Assembly: GCA_964472545.1 (NCBI GenBank)
Contig: CAYYNP010000181.1
Coordinates: forward strand, 1-20,730
DNA: 20,730 nucleotides
Direction of reading: 5' to 3'
From: CAYYNP01 sp964472545
Lineage (GTDB): Bacteria > Planctomycetota > Planctomycetia > Pirellulales > Thermoguttaceae
Shown here: positions 1 to 7,666 of the stretch, in pieces
Numbering within the stretch: the first letter of the stretch is position 1
Layout: each line of letters starts with the position of its first letter
Notes under the pieces: generated by a model
Told to the model about the DNA's origin: nothing
What the model saw: the letters and a program-made list of their open reading frames with translations, nothing else
Databases searched by the model: none
Translations under genes and position numbers: made by a program

Positions 1-36
1 CCCAACCCCCCACCCCCCCTACCCCCTAGACCCCCA
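1..36. other. C-rich low-complexity tract (G-rich on minus strand)
   Basis: The first bases are almost pure C with single T/A interruptions. Read on the minus strand this gives at least four G-runs of three or more separated by one or two bases, starting at the TAG stop of the MazG-like gene. Such spacing fits a G-quadruplex-forming sequence. It could also simply be a low-complexity or assembly edge, because it touches the window end. Confidence 0.5.
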
Positions 37-411
37 CTCTCCACTATCCCCCTCATCCTCGGGCCCGAATCGCCCACGGTACTCCTCGGCCGGGTATTTC
101 CGTTCGTTCTTCTCCATCTTCGCGCGCAGCGCCGTCGAGATGTCCAATTGCAGTTCGTTGGCCAGGGCCAGGGCATAGCAGAGCACGTCGGAGAGTTCTT
201 CGGCCACTAACGCGAGTTTTTCGGGATCGTCGGCCACCGCTCGCGACTCTTGCATCGAGATCCACTGAAAATGCTCCATCAACTCGCCCGCCTCGATCGC
301 CAGCGACATCGAGAGGTTCTTCGGCGCGTGGAACTGGTGCCAGTCGCGGCGGTCGACGAAGTCGTTGACCAGTTTCCGTAGTTGGGCGATCGTGGTGTCC
401 GAATCGGGCAT
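19..411 (-). CDS. MazG-like nucleotide pyrophosphohydrolase
   Basis: This is a 130-residue all-alpha protein of the MazG-like/RS21-C6 (dCTPP1-type) family, which hydrolyses (d)NTPs to the monophosphate and pyrophosphate and is thought to clean the nucleotide pool. The sequence shows the two-part metal-binding signature: EAGEL with E40 and E43, then EELSDVL with E72 and D75. The flanking HFQW and CYALALANEL segments are typical of the family, and the length fits single-domain members. The ATG at 411 is preceded by an AGGAAA Shine-Dalgarno-like stretch about nine bases upstream. The C-terminal tail after residue 115 is Gly/Glu-rich and probably disordered. It is the last gene of the minus-strand block; the next gene upstream lies about 100 bp away. 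The exact substrate cannot be told from sequence. Confidence 0.9.
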   Translation of the reverse strand: MPDSDTTIAQLRKLVNDFVDRRDWHQFHAPKNLSMSLAIEAGELMEHFQWISMQESRAVADDPEKLALVAEELSDVLCYALALANELQLDISTALRAKMEKNERKYPAEEYRGRFGPEDEGDSGEWGSRG

Positions 412-511
412 GGGCGGTTGTTTCCTGATGAGTCTCGGGTTGGCTGCGGCCGAACGCTACCTCACACTCAGCCACCGGCAGCCTACCGCCTCGCAGAGCA
501 TTCGCCAAGGC

Positions 512-988
512 TCACGTGACCGAGTAAGACCGGTGGCCACGTCGGATGATGATGTAGAACGCGTCGGAAGGTTGACGAAGGACCGGAGTCAGGAAGGCAG
601 ACAAATCGCTAATCAACGCTGCCACGCGATCACCCCCATCGCGCGCGACGACGGCGTCAGGATGTTTGTCCGAACCTATCAAGCGACCATCCAGGGCATG
701 CCCGAGAATGTCCATCAGGCCGGCATGGCCAATCGTGAAACGTTCGATTTCGCGCCACGAGGAACGCTGCGTGATAAACGAGTGCTCGTATATGACGTTG
801 TCAATCGTGTCCCGGCATGAGAGGCCAATACGAGTCGCGCCACGAACGTAGTGGCCACTGGCGTACGGCCCCGTGTGTGACGAGCGACAACCGTCGTTCT
901 CAAAGAGGAAGCCCCAAGGTCGCAGGACAACGTCGAGACGTGCGACGCAGTCAGAGAGCGCTTGAGCAACCACAACGCGTCGATTCAT
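512..988 (-). CDS. conserved hypothetical protein
   Basis: This 158-residue ORF reads as a real soluble protein: balanced composition, alternating hydrophobic pattern and no signal peptide. Early on it has a LRPWGFLFENDG...GPYASGHYVRG stretch with several Gly and aromatic residues, followed by an IGLSCRDTIDNVIYEHSF strand-like segment and then a helical second half (ISDLSAFLTPVLRQPSDAFYIIIRRG). I do not recognise a family with confidence and assign no function. Competing frames on the plus strand at this locus have poorer composition and are shadows. The ATG at 988 lacks an obvious Shine-Dalgarno sequence. It sits between the MazG-like gene and the sulfatase with short spacers but shows no functional link to either. 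Confidence 0.6.
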   Translation of the reverse strand: MNRRVVVAQALSDCVARLDVVLRPWGFLFENDGCRSSHTGPYASGHYVRGATRIGLSCRDTIDNVIYEHSFITQRSSWREIERFTIGHAGLMDILGHALDGRLIGSDKHPDAVVARDGGDRVAALISDLSAFLTPVLRQPSDAFYIIIRRGHRSYSVT

Positions 989-1028
989 CGTCTAGCTGGA
1001 CTTGAAACTACCTCGTGATCCGTGACGT

Positions 1029-2432
1029 CTATCGATTGCCGGTATTCTCTTGGGTGTGACGCGGCGTGACATCGCGAACCCACACCTCATGCAACCCCCG
1101 CAACCGCTGAACAATCTCCGGCTGCTCCGCGGCGTGGTCCTTCCGTTCCGGCTGTGGCTCGGCTAGGTTGTGCAGCGTGGGCTTGCCGCCTGCCTGGATC
1201 AGCTTCCAATCGCCCTGGCGGACGGCCCAGCGGCTTTGCCATTGCCAATGGAGGATCTTGTGATGCGATGGGGCGTCTTGCTCGATGATCGGCAACAACG
1301 ACGCGCCGTCGAGTTTCGCCTTCGGCAGTGGCACGTCGCACAAGTCGAGCACCGTCGGCAGCCAGTCACAGGCGGTGACGGCTTGATGGCGGACCACGCC
1401 GCGGGGCAGACGGCGGGGGTAGGAGACGATGGCCGGCACACGGATGCCGCCTTCGAGGAACTGGCCCTTGTGACCGATCCACTTGCCCGTGTTTCCGCCG
1501 CCGCCGTTGGCACCGTATTTGTGGCCCTTGGGCAGCCCGCTGCTGTGATTATCCACACGGATGTGGTTCGTCTCGGCCGAGTGGCCGTTGTCGGACATGA
1601 AGATTACGATCGTGTCGTCGGTCAGGCCCAGTTCGTCGAGTTTCCCAAGCACGCGGCCCATACGGTCGTCGGTCGTCGAGACCACCTTGGCATACGACCG
1701 CCGCGGCATCGGCAGTTCGCGATAGCGGGCGTCGAACTTCTCGTCGGCCTGTTCGGGATAGTGCGGGATGTTAAACGGCACGTAGAGCAGGAACGGCCGA
1801 TCGCGGTTGGCATCCAGGAATCGCAGCGTCTCGGCGGTCATCAGATCCGGAAAATACTCCCCCCGGGCAAACACTTCTTCGGTGCCGCGATAGAGGTCGT
1901 GATAGCCTTGGCCGTGGAGGAAGAAGTGGTTGTAGTTGTCGATGAATCCGTCGCGCAGCCCAAAGAACTCGTCAAAACCTTGCTTGGTCGGCCCATGCGT
2001 AAAGGCCGCCCCAAGATGCCACTTGCCGAACAGGGCCGTGCGATACCCGGCCGCCTTGAGCGCCTCGGCCAGCGTGATCTCGGAGAGAAACATGTTCAGC
2101 CCGAAGGGCCCTTTGGCGTTGCCCTGCTGCCAACTGTTGACGTTCCCCCGCTGCGGATGCCGCCCGGTCATCAGCATCGCCCGCGCCGGGCAACAGACCA
2201 CGTGGGCGTAGGCCTGCGTAAAGCGGACGCCGTCGGCCGCCAGCCGGTCGATGTTGGGCGTATACAGGTCTTTCGACCCGTAGCAGTTGGCGTCCAGCGT
2301 GCCCTGGTCGTCGGCAAAGAAGATCACCACGTTCGGCCGCCGCGGCGATTCGGCGGCCGAGGCGGGTGGACATAGAGACGGCAAGAACGCACCGAAAAGA
2401 ACGATCGGCAAAAGTCTGGTGGAGACGTACAT
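1029..2432 (-). CDS. secreted sulfatase (S1 formylglycine type)
   Basis: A 467-residue type I sulfatase of the alkaline-phosphatase superfamily, predicted to hydrolyse sulfate esters outside the cytoplasm. Residues 1-27 form a Sec signal peptide ending ASAAE. Metal-binding Asp41-Asp42 lie in FFADDQG. The maturation motif C-x-P-x-R is present as C80-C-P-A-R84 followed by MLMTGR, so C80 would become formylglycine. GKWHLG (K137, H139), MSDNGH (D281, N282, H284) and HKGQFLEGGIRVP (K322) complete the active site. All key residues are present, so it should be active if matured. The start is supported by an AGGAGG Shine-Dalgarno six bases upstream. Substrate is not inferable; in planctomycetes such enzymes commonly act on sulfated algal polysaccharides. 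The sulfatase-maturation gene stub at 7727-7889 is not a functional partner. Confidence 0.95.
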   Translation of the reverse strand: MYVSTRLLPIVLFGAFLPSLCPPASAAESPRRPNVVIFFADDQGTLDANCYGSKDLYTPNIDRLAADGVRFTQAYAHVVCCPARAMLMTGRHPQRGNVNSWQQGNAKGPFGLNMFLSEITLAEALKAAGYRTALFGKWHLGAAFTHGPTKQGFDEFFGLRDGFIDNYNHFFLHGQGYHDLYRGTEEVFARGEYFPDLMTAETLRFLDANRDRPFLLYVPFNIPHYPEQADEKFDARYRELPMPRRSYAKVVSTTDDRMGRVLGKLDELGLTDDTIVIFMSDNGHSAETNHIRVDNHSSGLPKGHKYGANGGGGNTGKWIGHKGQFLEGGIRVPAIVSYPRRLPRGVVRHQAVTACDWLPTVLDLCDVPLPKAKLDGASLLPIIEQDAPSHHKILHWQWQSRWAVRQGDWKLIQAGGKPTLHNLAEPQPERKDHAAEQPEIVQRLRGLHEVWVRDVTPRHTQENTGNR

Positions 2433-2434
2433 AT

Positions 2435-2460
2435 CGGCCCTCCTGAGCGGCCCTCCTGAG
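2435..2460 (-). promoter_or_regulatory. duplicated Shine-Dalgarno unit upstream of the sulfatase
   Basis: A 13-bp unit (cggccctcctgag on the plus strand) occurs twice in perfect tandem at 2435-2447 and 2448-2460. Read on the minus strand each copy carries AGGAGG. The proximal copy sits six bases from the sulfatase ATG, an ideal spacing. The distal copy is 13 bases further upstream. Confidence 0.75.
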
Positions 2461-2532
2461 TGATTGACCGTCTCAGTCTACCGCAGGGCCTCCCATTCCG
2501 CCAGGTAGCCCACGGCGTCACGAAGCGCAGGT

Positions 2533-5500
2533 CTATGCGGCAGACAGACATCGACCGACGGCCGAAAGAACCGTTCGGCCTACCGGCCGGCTACCTGCGG
2601 CAATCGTGAGCCGGGCGCGCTGGTGCGTCAGTCGCCGAAGCGGGGATCCGACGGGCAGTACCCCATGTTCCTCAGCGCGATGTCCTGGCATACTCCGGCG
2701 CGCTGGGAGGCCACCGTCGAGGCCACCGTCGAGGCCACCGTCGAGGCCACCGTCGCGTCCATCTCGACGAAAGCCGACCCGGGATGCGACGGACCGTCCG
2801 CGGCGTTGCGGGTGAGGATCTGTTGCCGTAACGTGTCCTCCTGCAGCGTCGCCGTCGGCGTCGATCAGGCCTTCGTCTTCGTCCAATTCCGAGATGTACT
2901 CGGCCGTCGAGTCCATGCTCAAATCGCCCGAGAGGCTCAGCGTCACCCCGGGCTCGACGCGGATCGCGCCGTCGGACTCCACGACCAGGTCCCCGGCCGA
3001 CGTGTTCTCGTCGACGGTCACCTCGTCCGTGCTAATCACGGCGGTGGTGAAGTTCGCGTCGGGCACTGCCTCGGTGGCGTTGCCGGCCCAGTCTTCCCAG
3101 TTGGTCACACCGTCGACGTCTTCGTCGCCCCACGCCCCGTCGCCGTCTTCGCCCCAGTAGAGCACGTCGAGCACCACCGTCGGCGAGTCGTCCCAGTCGA
3201 TGGTCGTGTCGTCGTCGCCGAGGCTGGCATAGACGTAGGCCGTGTCGAAGTCGTCGGCGTCGATCGTGGCGGCGGAGGAATCGAGGGTGAACGTGATGTC
3301 CCCGGCGTCGACGGTCAGATCGTCGTCGTCCTCGGTGCCGAAGAGATAGACCTTGTCGGTGCCGGTGCCGGCGTCGATGTCGAGCGTTCCGGTGACCGCC
3401 TCCAGCAACTCCACGGTAATCGTATCGTCGCCCGTACCGCCGTCGACGTCGTCCGAGCCGTAGTGTACCACGATCGTGTCGTTGCCCGCGCCGCCGAGAA
3501 TGTCGTCGGTATCCTCGCCGCCGTCGATCGTATCGTTTCCGGCGCCGCCGTCGATCGTGTCGATACCGGCCATGCCGTCGATGGTGTCGTTTCCGCTGCC
3601 GCCGTCGAGCGTATCGGCTCCGGCGCCGCCGTCGATTTCGTCGGCCCCACTGCCGGTCGTCAGATCGTCTGCCCCGGCGCCGCCAAAGACCAACATCATC
3701 TCGTCGACGGTACCGGCCGTGATGTCCAAGATGTCGTTACCGCCGTAGAGGCGGGCGTGGATTTCGTTGACGCTGCTGGCAAGGTAGTCCGTGGTGGTGG
3801 TCCCGTCGTAGACGCGGACGAACTCGTCCTGCCCGACCGTCACGTGCGAGATGTCGATGTCGTCGATGCCGCTGGTGCCGAAGACCAGCACTTCCGTGTA
3901 GGAAGCCAGGAACGTGCCGCCGTTGAATTGCTTCACATTATTCGTGTCGTCCGTCTCCGGCACTTTATAGGTCGAGTCGACGATGGCCAGCAAGGTGTAG
4001 TCGCCGTCGATCTCGGTGCAGGACACCGGGAACTCGAAAGTGTGTTCGTCGACCGTGCGATCGGCGGCCAGCGCGACCGTGCGCCGCTGCAACTCCTGGC
4101 TGGGCGTCGTCCCGTCGGTCGAGGCAAAGATGCCGATATCGAACTCGTCGACGGCCGACCCGGAGACGCTGTACTCGACCTTGAACTTGTCGACGCCGGA
4201 CTCATCTTGGTAGACGGAGAATTCGTCGATATCGATGTCGACGTTGTTGGCATTCACCACCTCAAGGACCACGTCGTCGCCACTGGCGTACACTTTCCAC
4301 CCCCGCCCATTGTTCGCAGCCTGACTCGTGTCGACGTGGTCGAAGTCAAGGAGGGTGAGCGCGTTGCTGGTCAGCACCGTGAAGGTCTTGCCCACTACCG
4401 GCTGGTAGCCGTTGAACAACGTGACTTTGAGGTTCCCGCTGACGACAGATGCGGTGCCGTCAATTTTCAGCACGTCGTGCTGCGTGGTCGCCGTTTCCCC
4501 TTTGATGTCGATATTCAGCCAGCCCTTATCGCCCTGTGCGAAGTCGCCGTCCAACACGAACTCTCCGGCGGAACCGACACCGCCGATGTGGATCTTCCCG
4601 TTGTTGGTCAGCCCGGTAGATCCCGCCACTACCTCGCCGTTGGTAGCGACCAGGAGACTGCCGTCGTTGGTGAATGATCCAGTGGAGTCCAGCTTCCCGT
4701 ATGCCTGGACGTCAACTTCACTCTTGTAGGGGATTTTGCCCCTGCCTACCGCCCGCTTGGCTTGTGCCCGGGTGTAGCCTGTAACTTCCACCAGCCCCGG
4801 ATCACCCTCTTCCCCGCTGACGGTGAGGTCCCCACTGTACCCCACAACCAAGTTTCCCCCGATACTCAGCGTCCCGCTGGTGACATTGGACTCGCTAATT
4901 CGGGGGGTATCTGTCGTGGCTGCGTCATACGTGGAGGATCCGATCCAGGCGTTACCGGCCGCGTCGACGGTTCCACCATCAGCGATCTCCAGAGTTCCTT
5001 TAGCACACGACATGTGTATCTCCGCGTGATGGCCGACGCCGAGATTTGCGGCCTCGACGGCTGAGCCCTCGTCCTCAACTCTCAGCGTTCCCTCGGCGTT
5101 GCGCGGATTGTACCCGTCATACAACGGAAAGCTCTGGCCCACCGTGATGTTGGGGCCGTCATCCGTCTCCGGGTCTGGGCCGACGATCTCTCCACCGTTG
5201 GAGACCGTCACCTCCCCGCTGTGGACAACGCCCACTTTCAGGTATTTCTCGTCTTGCATGGTCAGGGTCGCGTCGTCGATAGTCAGTTTGCTGACCGGAA
5301 GCGTGTTTGCCCGAGCCAAGATCCCTTGAGGTCCATGGCCGACTCTTACGCGGCTGTTCACCGTCAAGTTGGCGTCGTCGCTGACGGTCATTTCAGCCAT
5401 GGTAATCTTCTCGGAATCCACGGTGAAGCCGCCGAGGTCGACTCTCTGGAAGGTCGCTGTAGCCTCCTTCAACTCCACAACGCCCTGGTTTCTTCCGCCG

Positions 5501-6072
5501 ACAACCAGGACGCCGGACGAAGTCATCGTCAACGAACTGGAACTGATTGACAGCTTGGACAGGTTGGGAGGGGCGCCCACGAAACACTTGCCCCAGTACC
5601 CGACCGATACGCCCTCGTTGGTAAGCACGGCGGTGCCGGTGCCGTTGTTGATTCCGAATTCCACGTTGTCCGAGCCGGTGGTCGCGGCGTCGTTGACGAC
5701 GTCGATTGTCCCCTTGACCGTCAGCGGCTTGCCGTTGAGGTCCAGACTGATCGGGGCGGCCGGCGGCGTGGGTGGGTCGAAGCCGCTCTCGATGCCGATT
5801 CCGGCGATCTTATTCACAGCAGCCGTCAGCTTGGCGCTCCCGTCGACGTTGTTGTCGAAGACGACGCTATCTGTTTCATCGGGCGTGTCGGCGTTGAGCC
5901 AGTTACTGGGCGTCTCCCAGTTGTCGCTATCGTCGCCTTCCCAGTACGCGATCGAATCGACGAGCAGTCGCCGGTATTCCAGCGACTCGACACGGAGCCT
6001 TCGCCCTTGGCTGGGTCGTTGCTTGGTGGCGGACTTTCCACTACGGGTCCGGAGACGGAAGTTCGCGAGCAT
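2533..6072 (-). CDS. large composite surface protein with CARDB and RTX repeats (C-terminal frameshift)
   Basis: About 1180 residues from the chosen ATG at 6072, which has AAGGAG eight bases upstream; the ATG at 6078 is too close to that site. The N-terminus has the planctomycete export-associated motif VESLEYRRLL near residue 28, then a YWEGDDSDNWETPSNW module. Residues of roughly 100-480 are Gly/Ser/Thr-rich beta repeats (TLxVxDGG-type, as in autotransporter/PEP-CTERM-associated solenoids). A CARDB-like Ig domain lies at about 607-716. Calcium-binding RTX nonapeptides (GGAGNDTIDGG type) lie at about 790-865, and a second YWGEDGDGAWGDEDVDGVTNW module follows. It is probably exported or cell-surface, with calcium-stabilised repeats and an adhesive or structural role (inference). 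From about 2860 downward the open frame becomes Arg-rich with low GC3, while the neighbouring frame becomes coding-like and stops at 2628-2630. The annotated C-terminus is therefore doubtful. Confidence 0.85.
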   Translation of the reverse strand: MLANFRLRTRSGKSATKQRPSQGRRLRVESLEYRRLLVDSIAYWEGDDSDNWETPSNWLNADTPDETDSVVFDNNVDGSAKLTAAVNKIAGIGIESGFDPPTPPAAPISLDLNGKPLTVKGTIDVVNDAATTGSDNVEFGINNGTGTAVLTNEGVSVGYWGKCFVGAPPNLSKLSISSSSLTMTSSGVLVVGGRNQGVVELKEATATFQRVDLGGFTVDSEKITMAEMTVSDDANLTVNSRVRVGHGPQGILARANTLPVSKLTIDDATLTMQDEKYLKVGVVHSGEVTVSNGGEIVGPDPETDDGPNITVGQSFPLYDGYNPRNAEGTLRVEDEGSAVEAANLGVGHHAEIHMSCAKGTLEIADGGTVDAAGNAWIGSSTYDAATTDTPRISESNVTSGTLSIGGNLVVGYSGDLTVSGEEGDPGLVEVTGYTRAQAKRAVGRGKIPYKSEVDVQAYGKLDSTGSFTNDGSLLVATNGEVVAGSTGLTNNGKIHIGGVGSAGEFVLDGDFAQGDKGWLNIDIKGETATTQHDVLKIDGTASVVSGNLKVTLFNGYQPVVGKTFTVLTSNALTLLDFDHVDTSQAANNGRGWKVYASGDDVVLEVVNANNVDIDIDEFSVYQDESGVDKFKVEYSVSGSAVDEFDIGIFASTDGTTPSQELQRRTVALAADRTVDEHTFEFPVSCTEIDGDYTLLAIVDSTYKVPETDDTNNVKQFNGGTFLASYTEVLVFGTSGIDDIDISHVTVGQDEFVRVYDGTTTTDYLASSVNEIHARLYGGNDILDITAGTVDEMMLVFGGAGADDLTTGSGADEIDGGAGADTLDGGSGNDTIDGMAGIDTIDGGAGNDTIDGGEDTDDILGGAGNDTIVVHYGSDDVDGGTGDDTITVELLEAVTGTLDIDAGTGTDKVYLFGTEDDDDLTVDAGDITFTLDSSAATIDADDFDTAYVYASLGDDDTTIDWDDSPTVVLDVLYWGEDGDGAWGDEDVDGVTNWEDWAGNATEAVPDANFTTAVISTDEVTVDENTSAGDLVVESDGAIRVEPGVTLSLSGDLSMDSTAEYISELDEDEGLIDADGDAAGGHVTATDPHPQRRGRSVASRVGFRRDGRDGGLDGGLDGGLDGGLPARRSMPGHRAEEHGVLPVGSPLRRLTHQRARLTIAAGSRPVGRTVLSAVGRCLSAA
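2560..2580. terminator. hairpin between surface-protein gene and sulfatase
   Basis: A 7-bp perfect stem (GGCCGAA / TTCGGCC) with a 7-base loop lies downstream of the likely true end of the surface-protein frame and about 130 bp upstream of the sulfatase start. It has no T-run, so it is at best a weak or factor-assisted terminator and may instead be a dispersed palindrome. Confidence 0.3.
2707..2754. repeat. 12-bp tandem repeat, four copies
   Basis: The unit gaggccaccgtc is repeated four times perfectly. Because the unit is 12 bp, copy-number change would not shift frame. In the coding-like minus frame it encodes (TVAS)4; in the annotated open frame it encodes GGLD repeats. Confidence 0.9.
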
Positions 6073-7219
6073 ACTCATAACTCCTTCGAGGAATGGGGGT
6101 GCGGTAGTTGCTCTGGGGAGCCCACACGACGCTGACTCGAGGCAGCGCACTCTTTAACTCGCTGAGCTCCTTCTGACTGAAAATCATGTCGACAACGGTC
6201 AAATGGCGCAGGTTCGACAGCCTGCTCAGGCGGTGGAGTGCCGCGGCAGTGACTCGGGTACCGAACAGCCTCAGGATACAAAGGGACTTCAGTTTCACCA
6301 GTTCGTCCACCGCTGCATCGGTGATCGCGCTTGATTGGACCGTCAAGGTCAACAGGTTCACCAGAGCGCTGACGTGCGCGAGCCCACGATCTGTGACACT
6401 CGCATCAACAATCTCCAGGTGCCGCAGTTTGGCCAACTTGCCGACGTGGGCCAGCCCTGCGTCCGTGAAACTCCGCCCGCCGATGCACAGAGCGCGTAGG
6501 TCCGACACGTCTCCAATACCGGCGATGGAACGGTCCGTTACGCGGGGGCCGTACAGTGACAGGATCTCGAGTGACGGTAACGCGGTTAGATGCACCAAGC
6601 CCGTGCCGGTCACGTTGCTGTTGTCAACGTCGAGTTGCAGCAACTTCGGCAGACCGCTGAGGTGAACGAGGCCTTCATCGGTGATCGGCGTGTCGTGGAG
6701 CATCAAGAAGCCGAGCTCTGTCTTCTCGCGCAGGTAGACCAACTCCTCGTCTTTGATCTGGGTATAGCAGAGGTAGAGTACCTGCAGATGCACGAGCCCT
6801 TGCAGATAGCGAGCCCCGGGATCTTCCACCGGGCCGGTGTCGCGATGGTGGCGGAAGGAGACACAGTCAAGCCAGCCCTGGCGGTTCCACATAATCTTGG
6901 CACCGTGCTTCTCCAATTCGATGGCCGCATCGCGTTCGATCTCTCGCAGCACGCGTTCGGCACGGCGGCGGACTTCTTCGTCGTCGGCCTCCATCTTCGG
7001 CACCACCGCCGCCACCGCCGGGCCGCCGATCTGCACCAGGGCTTCGGTTGCCCGGTCGCGGACTGCCTTCGACGGGTCGCCCAATTGCCCAACCCATCCG
7101 TCAATCACCTCCTGCGAAACGCCCGCCGGCTCGTCGGCGTCCTTGGGGGCCTCGCCGGCAAGCAACGATCCGGCCGTCAGCATGACGGTGCCCAAGGCGC
7201 ATAGTGTCTTCGCAAACAT
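6041..7219 (-). CDS. exported HEAT-like / leucine-rich repeat protein
   Basis: A 392-residue protein from the ATG at 7219, chosen because GGAGG sits seven bases upstream and the next residues form a clear signal peptide (FAKTLCALGTVMLTAGSLLAGE). The longer ORF upstream adds a non-signal-like leader. After the signal, a HEAT-like helical pair (WVGQLGDPSKAVRDRATEALVQIGGPAVAAVVPKM, then a charged helix) occupies about residues 35-75. About nine leucine-rich repeats of 23-24 residues follow, with the pattern TDxGLxHLxxLxxLxxLxL (for example TDAGLAHVGKLAKLRHLEI). This repeat class is common in planctomycetes and mediates protein binding; the ligand is unknown. Its 3' end overlaps the start of the surface-protein gene by 32 bases, suggesting an operon. 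No catalytic domain is present. Confidence 0.88.
   Translation of the reverse strand: MFAKTLCALGTVMLTAGSLLAGEAPKDADEPAGVSQEVIDGWVGQLGDPSKAVRDRATEALVQIGGPAVAAVVPKMEADDEEVRRRAERVLREIERDAAIELEKHGAKIMWNRQGWLDCVSFRHHRDTGPVEDPGARYLQGLVHLQVLYLCYTQIKDEELVYLREKTELGFLMLHDTPITDEGLVHLSGLPKLLQLDVDNSNVTGTGLVHLTALPSLEILSLYGPRVTDRSIAGIGDVSDLRALCIGGRSFTDAGLAHVGKLAKLRHLEIVDASVTDRGLAHVSALVNLLTLTVQSSAITDAAVDELVKLKSLCILRLFGTRVTAAALHRLSRLSNLRHLTVVDMIFSQKELSELKSALPRVSVVWAPQSNYRTPIPRRSYEYARELPSPDP
6081..6086 (-). promoter_or_regulatory. ribosome-binding site that decides the surface-protein start
   Basis: AAGGAG on the minus strand lies eight bases from the ATG at 6072 and only two bases from the in-frame ATG at 6078, favouring 6072. 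It lies inside the 3' end of the upstream LRR gene, so translation of the two genes may be coupled. Confidence 0.7.
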
Positions 7220-7365
7220 GGAACATCCTCCACAGTCGTGTTTCATCAGGTTTTCGAGTGATACGCCCGCGCGCACGCAACCGCGCGGCGTCGTTTCGGT
7301 AAGAGATCGAGACCCCGGTCGCCATCCCACCCCGAGCCCGTTGTCACCCAAGCCGTGTGACCATG

Positions 7366-7375
7366 NNNNNNNNNN
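7366..7375. other. assembly gap (10 Ns)
   Basis: Ten Ns lie between the LRR gene's upstream region and the scrap region that follows. The true gap length is unknown, so 5' flanking and regulatory sequence of the LRR operon may be missing. Positions 7220-7365 hold the LRR ribosome-binding site and nothing else recognised. Positions 7376-7537 show no gene. Confidence 0.95.
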
Positions 7376-7537
7376 AAACGGCCGTACCCGCAGCCATTGA
7401 CCCTGGATACGGTGAGCTTACCACAATCCCCCCCCCAATGCAAGCGCCGAACTGAACAATTTCCGCCGTTTTCTCCCCAGAGCCGAGAGGGCCCGGGCTC
7501 TCAAGCAACCCGCCCAAGAACCCTAGCCCATTCCGCC

Positions 7538-7585
7538 CTACGCGGCGAGGGCCATCAGCGTGTAGTCGCCTTCGATCTCGGTGCA
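7538..7585 (-). pseudogene. CARDB-like fragment, paralogous to the surface protein
   Basis: The minus-strand peptide CTEIEGDYTLMALAA ends at a TAG stop and matches CTEIDGDYTLLAIVD in the CARDB domain of the large surface protein (DNA about 3975-4022). The DNA is also clearly similar, sharing a block around gtgtagtcgcc and tcgatctcggtgca. Only about 16 codons remain, with no flanking domain. It may be the relic of a second surface-protein gene whose remainder is lost or hidden by the gap, or a recombination scar. Confidence 0.5.
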
Positions 7586-7666
7586 CGCGGCCGCGCTAAC
7601 CCCAAGACAGGCGAGTGTCGAAGCGTCCGTATCTGGAGTCTTCCTTGGCAAGGGGAATGAATTAGT

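Noticed and set aside
1170..2375. A 401-codon plus-strand ORF opposite the sulfatase
   Set aside because: It is antisense to a sulfatase with all catalytic motifs; its Val/Arg/Gly-rich composition is what reverse-strand reading of GC-rich coding DNA produces.
2340..2400. Lipoprotein signal on the sulfatase (FLPSLC)
   Set aside because: The residues before the Cys (PSL) do not fit a lipobox, and an AxA-type signal-peptidase I site follows at ASAAE.
2707..2754. CRISPR-like array
   Set aside because: The 12-bp units are directly adjacent with no spacers, so it is a coding minisatellite.
2623..4677. A 684-codon plus-strand ORF opposite the surface protein
   Set aside because: It is the mirror of Asp/Gly/Thr repeats, giving VDRxDVVG-type low-complexity sequence with no domain; the minus strand has ribosome-binding site, CARDB and RTX motifs.
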